This document shows positions 38,647-48,292 of a stretch of 64,000 nt of DNA, piece after piece. The DNA is from CADEEN01 sp963751775. GTDB taxonomy: Bacteria > Pseudomonadota > Gammaproteobacteria > Burkholderiales > Burkholderiaceae_C. The number at the start of each line of letters is the position of its first letter. Positions within the stretch are counted from its first letter, which is position 1. Under the pieces are notes generated by a model. The model searched no databases. It was not told the origin of the DNA and was given only the letters and a program-made list of their open reading frames with translations. Where the stretch lies: assembly GCA_963751775.1 (NCBI GenBank), contig CAVVVW010000004.1, positions 30,263 to 94,262 on the forward strand. Direction: 5' to 3'. The position numbers and the translations under genes are program-made.

Positions 38647-39141
38647 CTAGAGACCGAGCATGTTGGCCGGAAAGTCGGGCTCGGAACGTTGCATAAGTAC
38701 ATCAACCACTTCGCGCCAGGCGCTGATCTCGCTGTCGTCGGCCAGCCAATGGCCGCGCCACTGCAGGCGGTCGGCCAGGTGCAGGCTGTGCGCGCCGGCC
38801 AACAGCAGGGTCGGGATCTGCGAGGATTCGACCTCGGTGGCGTGGCATTCGATCACATGCGCCCAGTCCCGGCGCCAGGCCGTGAAGCGCGGGCAGCGCC
38901 GCGGCAAGTCGTCGAAGCGGCCGGCGACCATCAGCAACTGGCGCTTGGGCAGGCGCGCCCACGCCGTCAGCGCGCCCAGGACCTGCGGGTCTTCCAGCGG
39001 CCAGGCCTCGAAGTCGGGATCGACGAAGACCAGCTCGCGGGCCCCGCTCGACGCGGCCTGCGACAGCGCCAGCCGCACGGCGGCCCTGAACTCGCTGCGG
39101 CCGTCGATGAGCGCCGCGCTCGGAGAAGCATCGGGTGTCAC
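38647..39141 (-). CDS. conserved hypothetical protein, 164 residues
   Basis: The likely start is GTG 39141 with GGAG upstream, 20 bp after the roxA stop. The protein is soluble (PDASPSAALIDGRSEFRAAV, LVFVDPDFEAWPL, RQLLMVAGRFDDLPRRCPRF) with no signal or membrane segment. Its alternating strands and helices resemble a small Rossmann-like or phospholipase-D-like fold, but I cannot name the family. Its position beside the ribosomal oxygenase suggests one transcript. Confidence 0.7.
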   Translation of the reverse strand: MTPDASPSAALIDGRSEFRAAVRLALSQAASSGARELVFVDPDFEAWPLEDPQVLGALTAWARLPKRQLLMVAGRFDDLPRRCPRFTAWRRDWAHVIECHATEVESSQIPTLLLAGAHSLHLADRLQWRGHWLADDSEISAWREVVDVLMQRSEPDFPANMLGL

Positions 39142-39161
39142 AGCCGTCTCCGTGTGGCCGG

Positions 39162-40320
39162 TCAGTCGGCGGGCCGCAGCCAGCCGTTGGCCAGCCACTC
39201 GTCGAGCAGCGCACGCGCCGCGGCGCTGGCCGCACGCACGGCCCGGGCATCGAGCCGGCGCTGGTCGGCCAGCGGCGCATCAGCCGCGCGTCGCGCCCGC
39301 TGGCGCGCAGCGACTCGCCGTTGATGAAGATGTGCCGTGCGTCGTAGGCCATTCGCGAGCGGCGGTCGAGTTGCACGCCGCCCCCGGCATTTTGCACGCG
39401 TGCCGGCCGGCCTCGAACCAGACCTGGGCCTTGGGTTCGGTCAGCCATTCGCCGAGCGTGCGCTCGATCGCTACCGGGTCGGCCAGCGCGCGACGCACGG
39501 CTCCCGCGCAAAGCGCTGCAAGGCCTCGGGCACGGCAGCCGGCGTGGTGGTCGCGGGCTGCGCGGGGTCGCGGTAGCGCGGTGCCCGCCGGGCCTCGGCG
39601 GGCGCGTCGGCCAGGCGTGCGAGCAGGGCCTGCGCCAGCTCGTCGGCGCGCGGCGCGCGAAAACCGATCGAGGCCGTCATGCAGTCGCCGCCGACGGCGA
39701 CGCCGTCATGGGCCCAGCCGGGCGGCAGGTAGAGCATGTCGCCGGGTTCGAGCAGCCACTCCTGTGCCGGCTCGAAACGCGCCAGCATCTTCAGCGGCAC
39801 GTCGTCGCGCAGGGACAGGGCGCCGCTTGGCGCCCGGCCGATGCGCCAGCGCCGCCGGCCCTGCACCTGCAGCAGGAACACATCGTAGGAATCGATGTGC
39901 GGGCCGACGCCGCCGCCGTCGCTGGCATACGACAGCATCAGGTCGTCCAGGCGCGCGGCGGGCACGAAGCGAAAGCGCGACAGCAGGTCATGCGCCGCAT
40001 CGACATGCAGGTCCAGCCCCTGCACCAGCAGCGTCCAGCCGGGTTGCGCCAGCGGCGGCAAGGCGCGCCGCGGCAGCGGGCCATGGCGCAGCTGCCAGCG
40101 GTCGTCCGCATGGCGCTGGATCAGGCGCGACTCGACGTCGTCTCGCGCGGCCAGCGCGAACATCTGGGCCCGCGTCACGGCGGGGCACGCCTGCGATGGC
40201 CTGGCGCACCAGCAGCGGCTTCTTGTGCCAATGGCGGCGCATGAACTGCGCCGGCGACAGGCCGCCGAGCAGCGACTGGGCTTGGTTGACGTCCATCGAA
40301 CGATTGTCGTGCTGTGCCAT
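39162..40320 (-). CDS. roxA: ribosomal protein L16 arginine hydroxylase-like JmjC oxygenase (RoxA/YcfD), four frame breaks
   Basis: This is a cupin-fold 2-oxoglutarate/Fe(II) oxygenase of the YcfD/RoxA family. It opens LGGLSPAQFMRRHWHKKPLLVRQA. The iron site is GPHIDSYDVFLLQVQGRRRW (H-x-D) with the distal His in LYLPPGWAHDGVA. The C-terminal winged-helix part contains DRRSRMAYDARHIFINGES and ends LLDEWLANGWLRPAD. E. coli RoxA hydroxylates Arg81 of ribosomal protein L16; the same role is inferred. The frame breaks near 40190, 39485, 39390 and 39270, the densest cluster in the window. The start at 40320 is tentative (40296 is possible). It diverges from the FKBP gene with only nine bases between starts. 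Confidence 0.82.
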
Positions 40321-40329
40321 CATTGCCCG

Positions 40330-40851
40330 ATGTTGATCGAAAAACCCTGCGTCGTCGCCCTCACCTGGCAACTGTCGGACGCGCAGAACCAGGCCATCGA
40401 CGAGCTGGTCGATCCGGTCGAGTTCTTCTTCGGCGGCGACGACCTGCTGCCCAAGGTCGAGGAGGCACTGGCCGGCCAGGACGTGGGCTTCGAGGCCCAC
40501 CTGCACCTCGAGCCCGAGCACGCGTTCGGCGAGTTCGACAGCGCGCTGGTGTGCTTCGAGGACCGCGCACTGTTTCCTGCCGAGGTGGCGCCGGGCATGC
40601 AGTTCGAGGGCCTGCCCGCGGGCAGCGTCACGCCCGACATGCCGCCCGACGCGCTCTACACCGTGACCGAGGTCTACCCGTAGCACGTGGTGCTCGACGG
40701 CAACCACCCGCTGGCCGGCATGGCGCTGCGCCTGCACCTGACGGTGCGCGACGTGCGCGAAGCCACGGCGGCCGAGATCGAGGCCGGCAGCGTCGGCGGC
40801 AGCGTGGTCGACGTGCTCGAGGTGCTGCCCACCGCGCGCGGCATCCACTAG
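40330..40851 (+). CDS. slyD: FKBP-type peptidyl-prolyl isomerase (SlyD-like) interrupted by an in-frame TAG
   Basis: The protein starts MLIEKPCVVALTWQLSDAQNQAIDEL and has the SlyD pattern: VEFFFGGDDLLPKVEEALAG, then the insert-in-flap region FEAHLHLEPEHAFGEFD, then EVYP, a TAG at 40681-40683, and on in the same frame HVVLDGNHPLAGMALRLHLTV. The conserved residue before HVVLDGNHPLAG is usually acidic, so GAG to TAG is the simplest explanation. Without the stop the length is 173 residues, normal for this branch. The truncated 117-residue form would lack the last FKBP strands. This is a substitution, unlike the indels elsewhere. Confidence 0.85.
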
Positions 40852-40870
40852 GGCCACCGGCCCCGGCGGT

Positions 40871-41320
40871 TCAGCGCTTGCCGGTCGAGCCGAAGCCGCC
40901 TTCGCCGCGCTCCGAGGTGGCGAACGAGTCGACGCGGCGGAACACGGCCTGCACCACCGGCACGATCACCATCTGCGCGATGCGCTCCATCGGCTCGATC
41001 GTGAACGGCGCGTTGCCGCGGTTCCAGCAACTGACCATCAACGGGCCCTGGTAGTCGCTGTCGATCAGGCCGACCAGGTTGCCGAGCACGATGCCGTGCT
41101 TGTGGCCGAGACCCGAGCGCGGCAGCAGCATCGCCGCGAAGCCCGGGTCGCCGATGTGGATCGACAGGCCGGTCGGTATCAGTTGCGTCTGGCCGGGCGC
41201 CAGCACCAGCGCCTCGTCGAGGCAGGCGCGCAGGTCCAGGCCGGCGCTGCCCGGCGTGGCGTAATGCGGCAGGTGCGCGGCCATGCGCGAATCGAGGACC
41301 TTGATGTCGATCGTCGTCAT
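40871..41320 (-). CDS. dut: dUTP diphosphatase
   Basis: This intact 149-residue dUTPase shows all five motifs: ATPGSAGLDLRACLD, PRSGLGHKHGIVLGN, GLIDSDYQGPLMVSCWNRGN, ERIAQMVIVP and the flexible C-terminal ERGEGGFGSTGKR. It hydrolyses dUTP to dUMP, keeping uracil out of DNA and feeding thymidylate synthesis. Its start overlaps the coaBC stop, the usual coaBC-dut arrangement. Confidence 0.96.
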   Translation of the reverse strand: MTTIDIKVLDSRMAAHLPHYATPGSAGLDLRACLDEALVLAPGQTQLIPTGLSIHIGDPGFAAMLLPRSGLGHKHGIVLGNLVGLIDSDYQGPLMVSCWNRGNAPFTIEPMERIAQMVIVPVVQAVFRRVDSFATSERGEGGFGSTGKR

Positions 41321-42540
41321 GCGCCGAGCCGCTTGGCGATTTCGGCCACCAGCTGACGCGCCAGCACCAGCTTGTCGGCGCGCTGGCCGGCGCCGGGCAG
41401 TTCGAGTTCGCCCTGTGCGTCGACGAGCAGCAGCGCGTTGTCGTCCTGCGCGAAGGTGGCGGGCCCGATGTTGGCGACGATCAGCGGCACCTTCTTGCGC
41501 TCGAGCTTGTCGCGCGCGTGGCGGGCCAGGTCGCTGGTTTCGGCGGCAAAACCGACGCAGAACGGCGGCTTCGGCAACGCCGCCACGGCCGCCAGGATGT
41601 CGGGGTTCTCGGTCAGCGCGAGGCTCGGCACCGCGCGGTCGGCGCCCTTCTTGATCTTCTGCGCCGCCGCCTGCTCGGGCCGCCAGTCGGCCACGGCAGC
41701 GGTGGCGACGAAGACGTCGTGCGCCGCGGCCAGCGGCAGCACCGCGTCGTGCATCTGCTGCGCGCTGCGCACGTCGATGCGTTGCACGCCGCGCGGCGTG
41801 GCCAGCGCCACCGGGCCGGCGACCAGGGTCACGCGCGCGCCGGCTTCGGCGGCCGCGCGCGCGACGGCAAAGCCCATCTTGCCGCTGGACAGGTTGGTGA
41901 TGCCGCGCACCGGGTCGATGGCTTCATAGGTCGGCCCGGCGGTGACCAGCATCGAGCGCCCGGCCAGGTGCTTGGGCTGGAACAGCGCGATCAGTTCGTC
42001 GCGCAACTCCGCGGCTTCGAGCATGCGGCCATCGCCGACCTCGCCGCAGGCCTGGTCGCCGGCATCGGGGCCGAGCAGGGTCGCACCGTCGGCGACGATC
42101 TGCGCCACATTGCGCTGCGTCGCCGGGTGCGCCCACATCTCGCGGTTCATCGCCGGCGCCACCAGCAGCGGGCAGCGTGCGATCGGCCGCGCCAGGCAGG
42201 CCAGGCTCAGCAACTCGTCGGCGCGGCCCGTCGCCAGCTTGGCGATGAAGTCGGCGCTGGCCGGCGCCACCAGCAACGCGTCGGCCTGCCGCGTGAGGTT
42301 GATGTGGGCCATGTTGTTGGCCTCGCGGGCGTCCCACTGGCTGGTGAACACGGGCCGGTTCGACAAGGCCTGCAGCGTCGTCGCACCGATGAAATGCTCG
42401 GCCGCTTCGGTCATCACCACCTGCACCGTGGCGCCGGCCTTGACCAGCTCGCGCGTCAGCTCGGCGGCCTTGTAGCAGGCGATGCCGCCGGTCAGGCCGA
42501 GGACGATGTGCCTGCCTTGCAGATCGAGGGGTGACGCCAT
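41317..42540 (-). CDS. coaBC: phosphopantothenoylcysteine decarboxylase / phosphopantothenate-cysteine ligase
   Basis: This intact 407-residue bifunctional enzyme serves coenzyme A synthesis. The N-terminal flavin decarboxylase has VLGLTGGIACYKAAEL, AHINLTRQADALLVAPASADFIAK and PAMNREMWAHPATQRN. The C-terminal ligase has VTAGPTYEAIDPVRGITNLSSGKMG and VADWRPEQAAAQKIKK. It diverges from cydA with only 26 bp between the start codons, so the two promoters must overlap the neighbouring coding sequence or lie within it. Confidence 0.95.
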   Translation of the reverse strand: MASPLDLQGRHIVLGLTGGIACYKAAELTRELVKAGATVQVVMTEAAEHFIGATTLQALSNRPVFTSQWDAREANNMAHINLTRQADALLVAPASADFIAKLATGRADELLSLACLARPIARCPLLVAPAMNREMWAHPATQRNVAQIVADGATLLGPDAGDQACGEVGDGRMLEAAELRDELIALFQPKHLAGRSMLVTAGPTYEAIDPVRGITNLSSGKMGFAVARAAAEAGARVTLVAGPVALATPRGVQRIDVRSAQQMHDAVLPLAAAHDVFVATAAVADWRPEQAAAQKIKKGADRAVPSLALTENPDILAAVAALPKPPFCVGFAAETSDLARHARDKLERKKVPLIVANIGPATFAQDDNALLLVDAQGELELPGAGQRADKLVLARQLVAEIAKRLGA

Positions 42541-42566
42541 GGCGCGCACTCTAGCAGGGGAATAAG

Positions 42567-43922
42567 ATGATTTCGATGGACGCGCTCATCCTGGCCCGCA
42601 TGCAGTTCGCCGCGAACATCACGTTCCACATCCTGTTCCCGGCGATCTCGATCGCGCTCGGCTGGCTGCTGCTGTATTTCCGCCTGCGCTGGCTGGCCTC
42701 ACGCGACGCGGGCTGGCTGGCCGCCTACCGCTTCTGGACCAAGGTCTTCGCGCTGACTTTCGCGCTGGGCGTGGTCAGCGGCATCACGATGAGCTTCCAG
42801 TTCGGCACCAACTGGCCCGGCTTCATGGAGCGGGTGGGCAACATCGCCGGCCCGCTGCTCGGCTTCGAGGTGCTGACCGCGTTCTTCCTCGAAGCCGCCT
42901 TCCTCGGCATCATGCTGTTCGGTCATGACCGCGTCGGCGAACGCGTGCACCTGCTGGCCACCTTCCTGGTCGCCTTCGGCACCACCGTCAGCGCGTTCTG
43001 GATCCTGGCGCTCAACTCCTGGCTGCACACCCCCGCGGGCTATCGCATCGAGAACGGCGAGTTCTTCGTCGACTCCTGGCTGCAGGTCGTCTTCAACCCC
43101 TCGTTCCCCTACCGCTTCGTGCACATGCTGCTGGCGTCGACCTTGACGGTGGCCTTCCTGCTGACGGGCCTGGCCGCGTGGCAGTTGCTCAAGGCCCGGG
43201 CCAACCTTGCCACGCCCAAGGTGCTGAAGACCGGCCTGACGCTGGCGGCCCTGGTGATCCCGCTGCAGATCTTCGTCGGCGACCTGCATGGCCTGAACAC
43301 GCTCGAACACCAGCCGCAGAAGATCGCCGCGATGGAAGGCATCTGGCACACCGAGCGCGGCGCGCCGCTGCTGCTCTTCGCCTGGCCCGACGCCAGCCTG
43401 CAGCGCAACCACGCCGAAGTCGCCATTCCCCGGCTGGCGAGCCTGATCCTGCGCCACGACGCCGACGCCGAGTTGCAAGGCATCGATGCTTTCCCCGACG
43501 CACACCCACCGGTGGCGCCGCTGTTCTTCGCCTTCCGCGCCATGGTCGGCGTGGGCGTGCTGATGCTGGCGTCGAGCTGGGCCGGCTGGTGGCTGATGCA
43601 TCGCCGCGGCTGGGCCGTGGAGCGCGCGCCGCGTGCACTGCTGTGGCTGCTGGCAGCGATGACCTTCTCGGGTTGGGTGGCTACCGTGGCCGGCTGGTAC
43701 GTGACCGAGATCGGGCGCCAGCCCTTCATCGTGTTCGGCCTGCTGCGCACGGCCGAGGTGGCCTCGAACGTGCCCGCACCGACGATCGCGCTGACGCTGG
43801 CGATGTACGTGGCGCTGTACCTGGCGCTGATCACGGCTTACGTCGGCGTACTCAAGTACATGACCGAGAAGCCGCTCGACGAGCCCGCGGCGCCGCGCGC
43901 CACGAGCGAGGCCGCCGCATGA
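42567..43922 (+). CDS. cydA: cytochrome bd-type quinol oxidase subunit I (CydA / CioA)
   Basis: This intact 451-residue subunit I carries hemes b558, b595 and d. It opens DALILARMQFAANITFHILFP, with the heme His in the first helix, followed by FGVVSGI-like GVVSGITMSFQFGTNWPGF and the GLNTLEHQPQKIAAMEG quinol region. The Q-loop between helices 6 and 7 is short, which marks the cyanide-insensitive (CIO) subfamily rather than the E. coli-type long loop. It reduces O2 to water at high affinity without pumping. No cydX-like peptide or cydDC genes follow. Confidence 0.93.
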   Translation: MISMDALILARMQFAANITFHILFPAISIALGWLLLYFRLRWLASRDAGWLAAYRFWTKVFALTFALGVVSGITMSFQFGTNWPGFMERVGNIAGPLLGFEVLTAFFLEAAFLGIMLFGHDRVGERVHLLATFLVAFGTTVSAFWILALNSWLHTPAGYRIENGEFFVDSWLQVVFNPSFPYRFVHMLLASTLTVAFLLTGLAAWQLLKARANLATPKVLKTGLTLAALVIPLQIFVGDLHGLNTLEHQPQKIAAMEGIWHTERGAPLLLFAWPDASLQRNHAEVAIPRLASLILRHDADAELQGIDAFPDAHPPVAPLFFAFRAMVGVGVLMLASSWAGWWLMHRRGWAVERAPRALLWLLAAMTFSGWVATVAGWYVTEIGRQPFIVFGLLRTAEVASNVPAPTIALTLAMYVALYLALITAYVGVLKYMTEKPLDEPAAPRATSEAAA

Positions 43923-44914
43923 ACTGGGCCCAGGCACTGCCGGTGGTCTTCCTCGGCCTGATGGGCCTGTCGATGTTCGTCTACGTCGTGCTCGACGGCT
44001 TCGACCTCGGCGTGGGCATGCTGCTGCCGCGGGCCGGCGCGGCGCAGAAGGACATGATGATCGCCTCGATCGGCCCCTTCTGGGACGCCAACGAAACCTG
44101 GCTGGTGCTGGGCATCGGCATCCTGCTGATCGCGTTTCCGAAGGCGCACGGCGTGGTCATGACCGCGCTGTACCTGCCGATCGCGCTGATGCTGGTGGGC
44201 CTGATGCTGCGCGGCGTGGCCTTCGACTTCCGCGTCAAGGCCAAGGACGCGCACAAGGCGTTGTGGAACCGGGCCTTCTTCGCCGGCTCGATGCTCGCGT
44301 CGCTGGCGCAGGGCTGGATGCTCGGGCGTTACATCACCGGCTTTGCGCAGGGCGAGCACTTCACGCTCTTCGCCGCCGCGATCGCGCTGTGCCTGCCCGC
44401 CGCCTACACGCTGATCGGCGCCTGCTGGCTGGTGATGAAGACCGACGGTGAACTGCAGGCCAGCGCCGTGCGCTGGGCGCGGCAGGCCTGGCTGCCGGTG
44501 GCGCTGGGGCTGGCGCTGATCTCGCTGGCCACGCCCTGGGTCAGCCCCACCGTGTTCGAACGCTGGTTCGCCTTCCCGCAACTGATTGCCCTGTCGGCGA
44601 TTCCGCTGATGAGCGTGATCTGCCTCGTCGCCACGCTGGCCGTGCTGCGATCGAATCAGGTGCTGGGAGCGCTCTGCTGGCTGCCCTTCGCCTTCGTCGT
44701 CACGGTCTTCACGCTGGGTGGCATCGGCCTGGCGTACAGCCTGTATCCCTACGTGGTGATCGACCGCATGACGATCTGGCAGGCCGCCAGCGCCACCGAA
44801 TCGCTGGCCGTGATCCTGATCGGCTGCGCGATCACGGTGCCGGCGATCGCGCTCTACACGCTGTATGCGTACCGCGTGTTCTGGGGCAAGGCGCGGGCGC
44901 TGGACTATGCGTGA
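43919..44914 (+). CDS. cydB: cytochrome bd-type quinol oxidase subunit II (CydB / CioB)
   Basis: This is an intact 331-residue subunit II with eight predicted helices. It opens WAQALPVVFLGLMGLSMFVYVVLDGFDLGVG; GPFWDANETWLVLGIGILLIAFP is the family signature and LYPYVVIDRMTIWQAASATESL the conserved C-terminal motif. Its ATG overlaps the cydA stop (ATGA). It ends 31 bp before the stop of a converging gene, with no clear terminator between. A short stretch matching its C-terminal motif reappears at 48189-48212. Confidence 0.94.
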   Translation: MNWAQALPVVFLGLMGLSMFVYVVLDGFDLGVGMLLPRAGAAQKDMMIASIGPFWDANETWLVLGIGILLIAFPKAHGVVMTALYLPIALMLVGLMLRGVAFDFRVKAKDAHKALWNRAFFAGSMLASLAQGWMLGRYITGFAQGEHFTLFAAAIALCLPAAYTLIGACWLVMKTDGELQASAVRWARQAWLPVALGLALISLATPWVSPTVFERWFAFPQLIALSAIPLMSVICLVATLAVLRSNQVLGALCWLPFAFVVTVFTLGGIGLAYSLYPYVVIDRMTIWQAASATESLAVILIGCAITVPAIALYTLYAYRVFWGKARALDYA

Positions 44915-44945
44915 TGCATTGGCCGGCGGACGTTGGCGGCGCCTC

Positions 44946-47893
44946 CTAACGGCGGGCCCGATGCTCACATTCCAACGCTGACGACGCGGACGAAGCTGAG
45001 CCGCCGTTCACTCGCGCCTGCAGATCGAGTTGCGCAAGCTGTCCTAGCGTGGTGCGCGGCGGGCTCAGTACTGACTGAACCGGCCGGACCACGGGCCACC
45101 CGGTGTCCAACTGCGCCGTGGCTTTGAGCTCGCGCCACTTTGGATGCCCGTGGGCGCGCAGCCGCGGCAGTTCGCGGCACAAGGCGCGGGCCATCGCCGT
45201 CAAGCGGTCGACGTCCGCATCGCCCGCGCCGGACGCCACGAGGAAAGACATCACGGCCGTAGTCGTCGCTCGCTCGGCCCTCGTGGCACCCGCGCCGGCG
45301 CGGACCACCGACGTGCCGACGGCCTGCAACAGCTTGCGGTCCATCGGGTATCGCAGGTCTAGCGACAGCAGCCGCAAGCCGCGTGCGGTGCGCTGATCGA
45401 GAGAAGCCCACCAGGCCGATGGCAGCGGCTCGACGATCGCCATCGCGTCGATCGAACGGAAGGCCACCAGTTCTGCCAGCGCGCGGTCGTTATCGAGTTG
45501 CGTTGGCTCGATCACCTCCACGTCGAACAGTCGCCGGTAGATCTCGCGCACCGTCTTCGATCCATCTCCTTCGGCCGGTCCGATGCTGAGGCGCCGCCCT
45601 TTGAGCTCGTGGATGTACTTCAGTGGCGAATCGGCGCGGACGATGAACAACACCTCTTCCGGGAACAGCGGCGTCAGCACGCGCAGCGGCGCAGAGCCAC
45701 CGCGGGCCAAGCGCAAGGCGTCGAAGCGAACGATGGCCAAGCGGCCCGGCGCCTGAACCCAGGAGATCGGATTGGGACTGGTGCTGAAGGGCGACGCGCA
45801 TTGCAGCCGGGTCGGTGGACAACGCACCGGCCAGTTCACGCGCGATGCGGCCGCTGCTGCCGTCGGCGCCAGCGGCCAGCACTTCGTAGCGGCCACTTTG
45901 GGCAGGGGCGGGTTCGGCGGCAGAGGTGGACGCAAGCGAGGCTGGCGGACGCTGAATCGGTCGTGTGCGGCGACTCGGCAACCTCGGGCAATGCGGGCGC
46001 AGCGGCTACGGTTGGCGATGCGGCCGACACAGCGGGCGGCGGCGAGTGGGTGGGCCACCACAGCACCACCACAAGTGCAGCGGCAAGAACGGCCGTGGCC
46101 AAGAGCGGGCCCGTTCGCAGCGGCCCTGAGGTGCCAGCGGTAGACCGGGGCAAGCCGGCCGCTGCATCGGCGGTAATCGGCTTGTCCCCAGACTTCGCGG
46201 CAGCAGAGACCACCAATTGTTCCTGCGTCCGCAGCCGCGCCTCGGTGGCCCGGCGAGCGACTGCCTGAGCGGCCGCCAGCGCGGCTTCTTGCTCGGCACG
46301 GCGCTCGGCTTGCGCCGCCTTGGCCGCCGCCTCGGCAATCTGCCGGGCATGAACCTCGCGGGCCGCAACGGCCTCGGCCGCCGCTAGCGCTTGCGCGAGT
46401 TTCTGCGACTCGGCCCATCGTGCGGCTTCGGCTTGCCGCACCGCCTCGGCATTACGCTCGGACTCGGCACGCCGCTCGGCTTGCGCCGCCTTGGCCAGCG
46501 CCTCGGCAATCTGCCGGGAATGAACTTCGCGGGCCACCGCTGCCTCGGCCGCAGCAAGCGCTTGCGCGAGTCTGCGTGCCTCGCCCACTCGCGCAGCTTC
46601 GACCTGCCTGGCGGCCTCGGCGTCCCGCTCGGCCACGGCGCGCCGCGCGGCTTCGACGCGCCGCTCGGCCGCCACCGCCTTGGCTGCCGCCTCGGCATTC
46701 TGGCGCGCCTGCGTCTCACGCACCGCCTCTGCAGCACGGTCGGCAGCGGCACGTTCTGCGGCCTCCCTGGACTCGCGCTGCCGGATTTCGGCTTCTCGCG
46801 CGCGCTGCGCCTCGGCACGCCGCGCGGCGACCAATTTGCCTTCGGCCTCGGTCGCTTCGAGCGCCATCGCACCCTGTCCCGCCGTCGCAAGCGTCTCGCG
46901 CGCGGCTCCGCCAGAATGCGGCGCCGGTGCCGGCGCTACCACCGTGGCAGCGGGACGGACGCGATTGGCGCCTTGGCTCTCCACAATGGATTGACGCTTC
47001 GCCGGGCTCGGCTCGGAGATTGGTGACGGTTTGACAGGGCGGGCCAATCTGAACACCCGCGACATGGCCGCATTGAGCGAGGCGTTGAAGTCCTCCGGCC
47101 CGGACGTTGCCTCGCGTGTCGATTTCGTCACCTCCGACAGACGCGCATTGATAGAGGCCATGAAGTCCGCGGCGGAAAGTTCAGTCTTTGCGTCACCGCC
47201 AAGCGGTTGGTTCTCGGGCAGCGATTCCAGCACCTGGCGACCGTCCCGTGTCTGCAGGTGGAACGCCCGCAACTCGACGTCGGGAAGATTGGCCCGCAAG
47301 GCGAGCAGCCGGAGCCAGACGTGCTCGTCGAGGGCAACAAGGAAGTGAACGTTGAGGTCGGGCGTCTGCACCGCCTTGGCCCACGCGTCGACGAACCGCT
47401 GCATGTCGGGGCTGTGCTGCGCGCCCTCGAGTACCGACTCGAAATGATCGAACACGAACAGCAGGTGCGCCCCGGCGTGCTGTTGGCTGAGCGCCGACAA
47501 ATGCGCAGGAGAAATTGATTCGGCAAGGTCGAAGTGGACTTGCGCGCCCGCTGGCAGTTCGGCGCGCGCCCGCACCGGCGAATCACTCGGCACCCCGTCG
47601 CGCTGGTCGACGAAGTACAGCAGTTCGCCCCGGTCGCGGCCCGGAGCGCGGCTGCGTCGATCAGGAACAGGCACCACCACTTGCGGCGCAACGCCTGGCC
47701 GCCTCGGCTCGTCGCCGATGCGGCGGCTCAGCAACGGCAGCAATCCGTCAACCAGCAACCTTGTCTTGCCGACACCCAAGGCGCCCACCAGCACGGTGAA
47801 CCGCCCTGTGCGCAATGCACGCGCCAGCATCTGCGCCTCTGCGTCGAAGGCGCGCCACTGCTCGTCGGACCCCGGCGACAGCACGCGTGTCAC
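44946..47893 (-). CDS. transmembrane STAND-like ATPase fused to a TAXI-type solute-binding domain, two frame breaks
   Basis: Read through breaks near 45960 and 45765, this is one protein of about 982 residues. Residues 1-260 are a P-loop ATPase: Walker A GALGVGKT at 37-44 and Walker B LLFVFDHFES at 144-153, followed by FLVALDEHVWLRLLALRANLPDVE, the layout of nSTAND/NACHT-like ATPases. Residues 340-560 are a long Ala/Glu/Arg coiled coil with an internal 57-residue repeat. One membrane span lies near 594-613 (LLATAVLAAALVVVLWW). The C-terminal 320 residues resemble a TAXI/NMT1-type solute receptor: GSSGRIARELAGALSTDP, LAIVRFDALRLARG, DSPLKYIHELKGRRLSIGP. The expected topology is ATPase inside, receptor outside. 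The start is GTG 47893 (GGAG upstream). I know of no described protein with this architecture. The frame break before the receptor domain means the fusion needs resequencing. Confidence 0.7.
46292..46571 (-). repeat. in-frame 171-bp tandem repeat in the coiled-coil region
   Basis: Two copies, 46292-46400 and 46463-46571, are offset by 171 bp, that is 57 codons. They encode LAQALAAAEAVAAREVHARQ-type and IAEAAAKAAQAERRAE-type segments with few differences. The period keeps the heptad phase, so the coiled coil can lengthen without frame change. Confidence 0.7.
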
Positions 47894-48188
47894 CAATCCA
47901 GCGCTCCTTTGGCTACGGCAGCCATGGCCATCGACGGCCGATGGCAGGGATGCCGCCCGAGGGACATTGCGCATGCACCTGCCACCTCCCCGCTTGAAGA
48001 CTTCAACCAGCCACTCCGATCGCCTAGCGTAGCGTAGCGCAGCGCGGCGGCGGCGAATACTTGCACTTCGCTGCGCAGCGTCAATTGGCGGCTCGTCCGC
48101 GCAGCATGATGCGCTGATTGTCGAAGGCCGCCGCCAGATGCCCGCCCCGCTTGCCGACCCTCGGGCATCGGCCCGGCGTACACCTGTC

Positions 48189-48245
48189 CCCTACGTGGTG
48201 ATCGACCGCATGGCGTTCTGGGCTGGGGCCGACGCCAATGTCTGA
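48189..48245 (+). pseudogene. fragment resembling the cydB C-terminal motif
   Basis: Positions 48189-48212 are identical over 24 bases to 44747-44770 inside cydB, in the same frame, and encode PYVVIDRM. The following codons diverge (AFWAGADANV, then stop) where cydB has TIWQAASATE. No other part of a cydB gene is present, so this is a remnant or a short copied patch. It adjoins the left edge of repeat copy A. Confidence 0.5.
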
Positions 48246-48264
48246 CTCACGCGGCCGCGGTATC

Positions 48265-48292
48265 GGGTAGCGCGCCCGCAAGCACGCTACCC
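48265..48292 (-). terminator. hairpin after the first DUF4148 gene
   Basis: GGGTAGCG and CGCTACCC form a perfect 8-bp stem with a 12-base loop, twelve bases beyond the DUF4148 stop. No T-run follows, so termination is probable but not certain. The same hairpin is kept in copy B. Confidence 0.55.

Noticed and set aside
40681..40851. A separate small gene after the TAG in the SlyD-like gene
   Set aside because: The sequence continues the FKBP fold in the same frame and has no start codon or ribosome site of its own.
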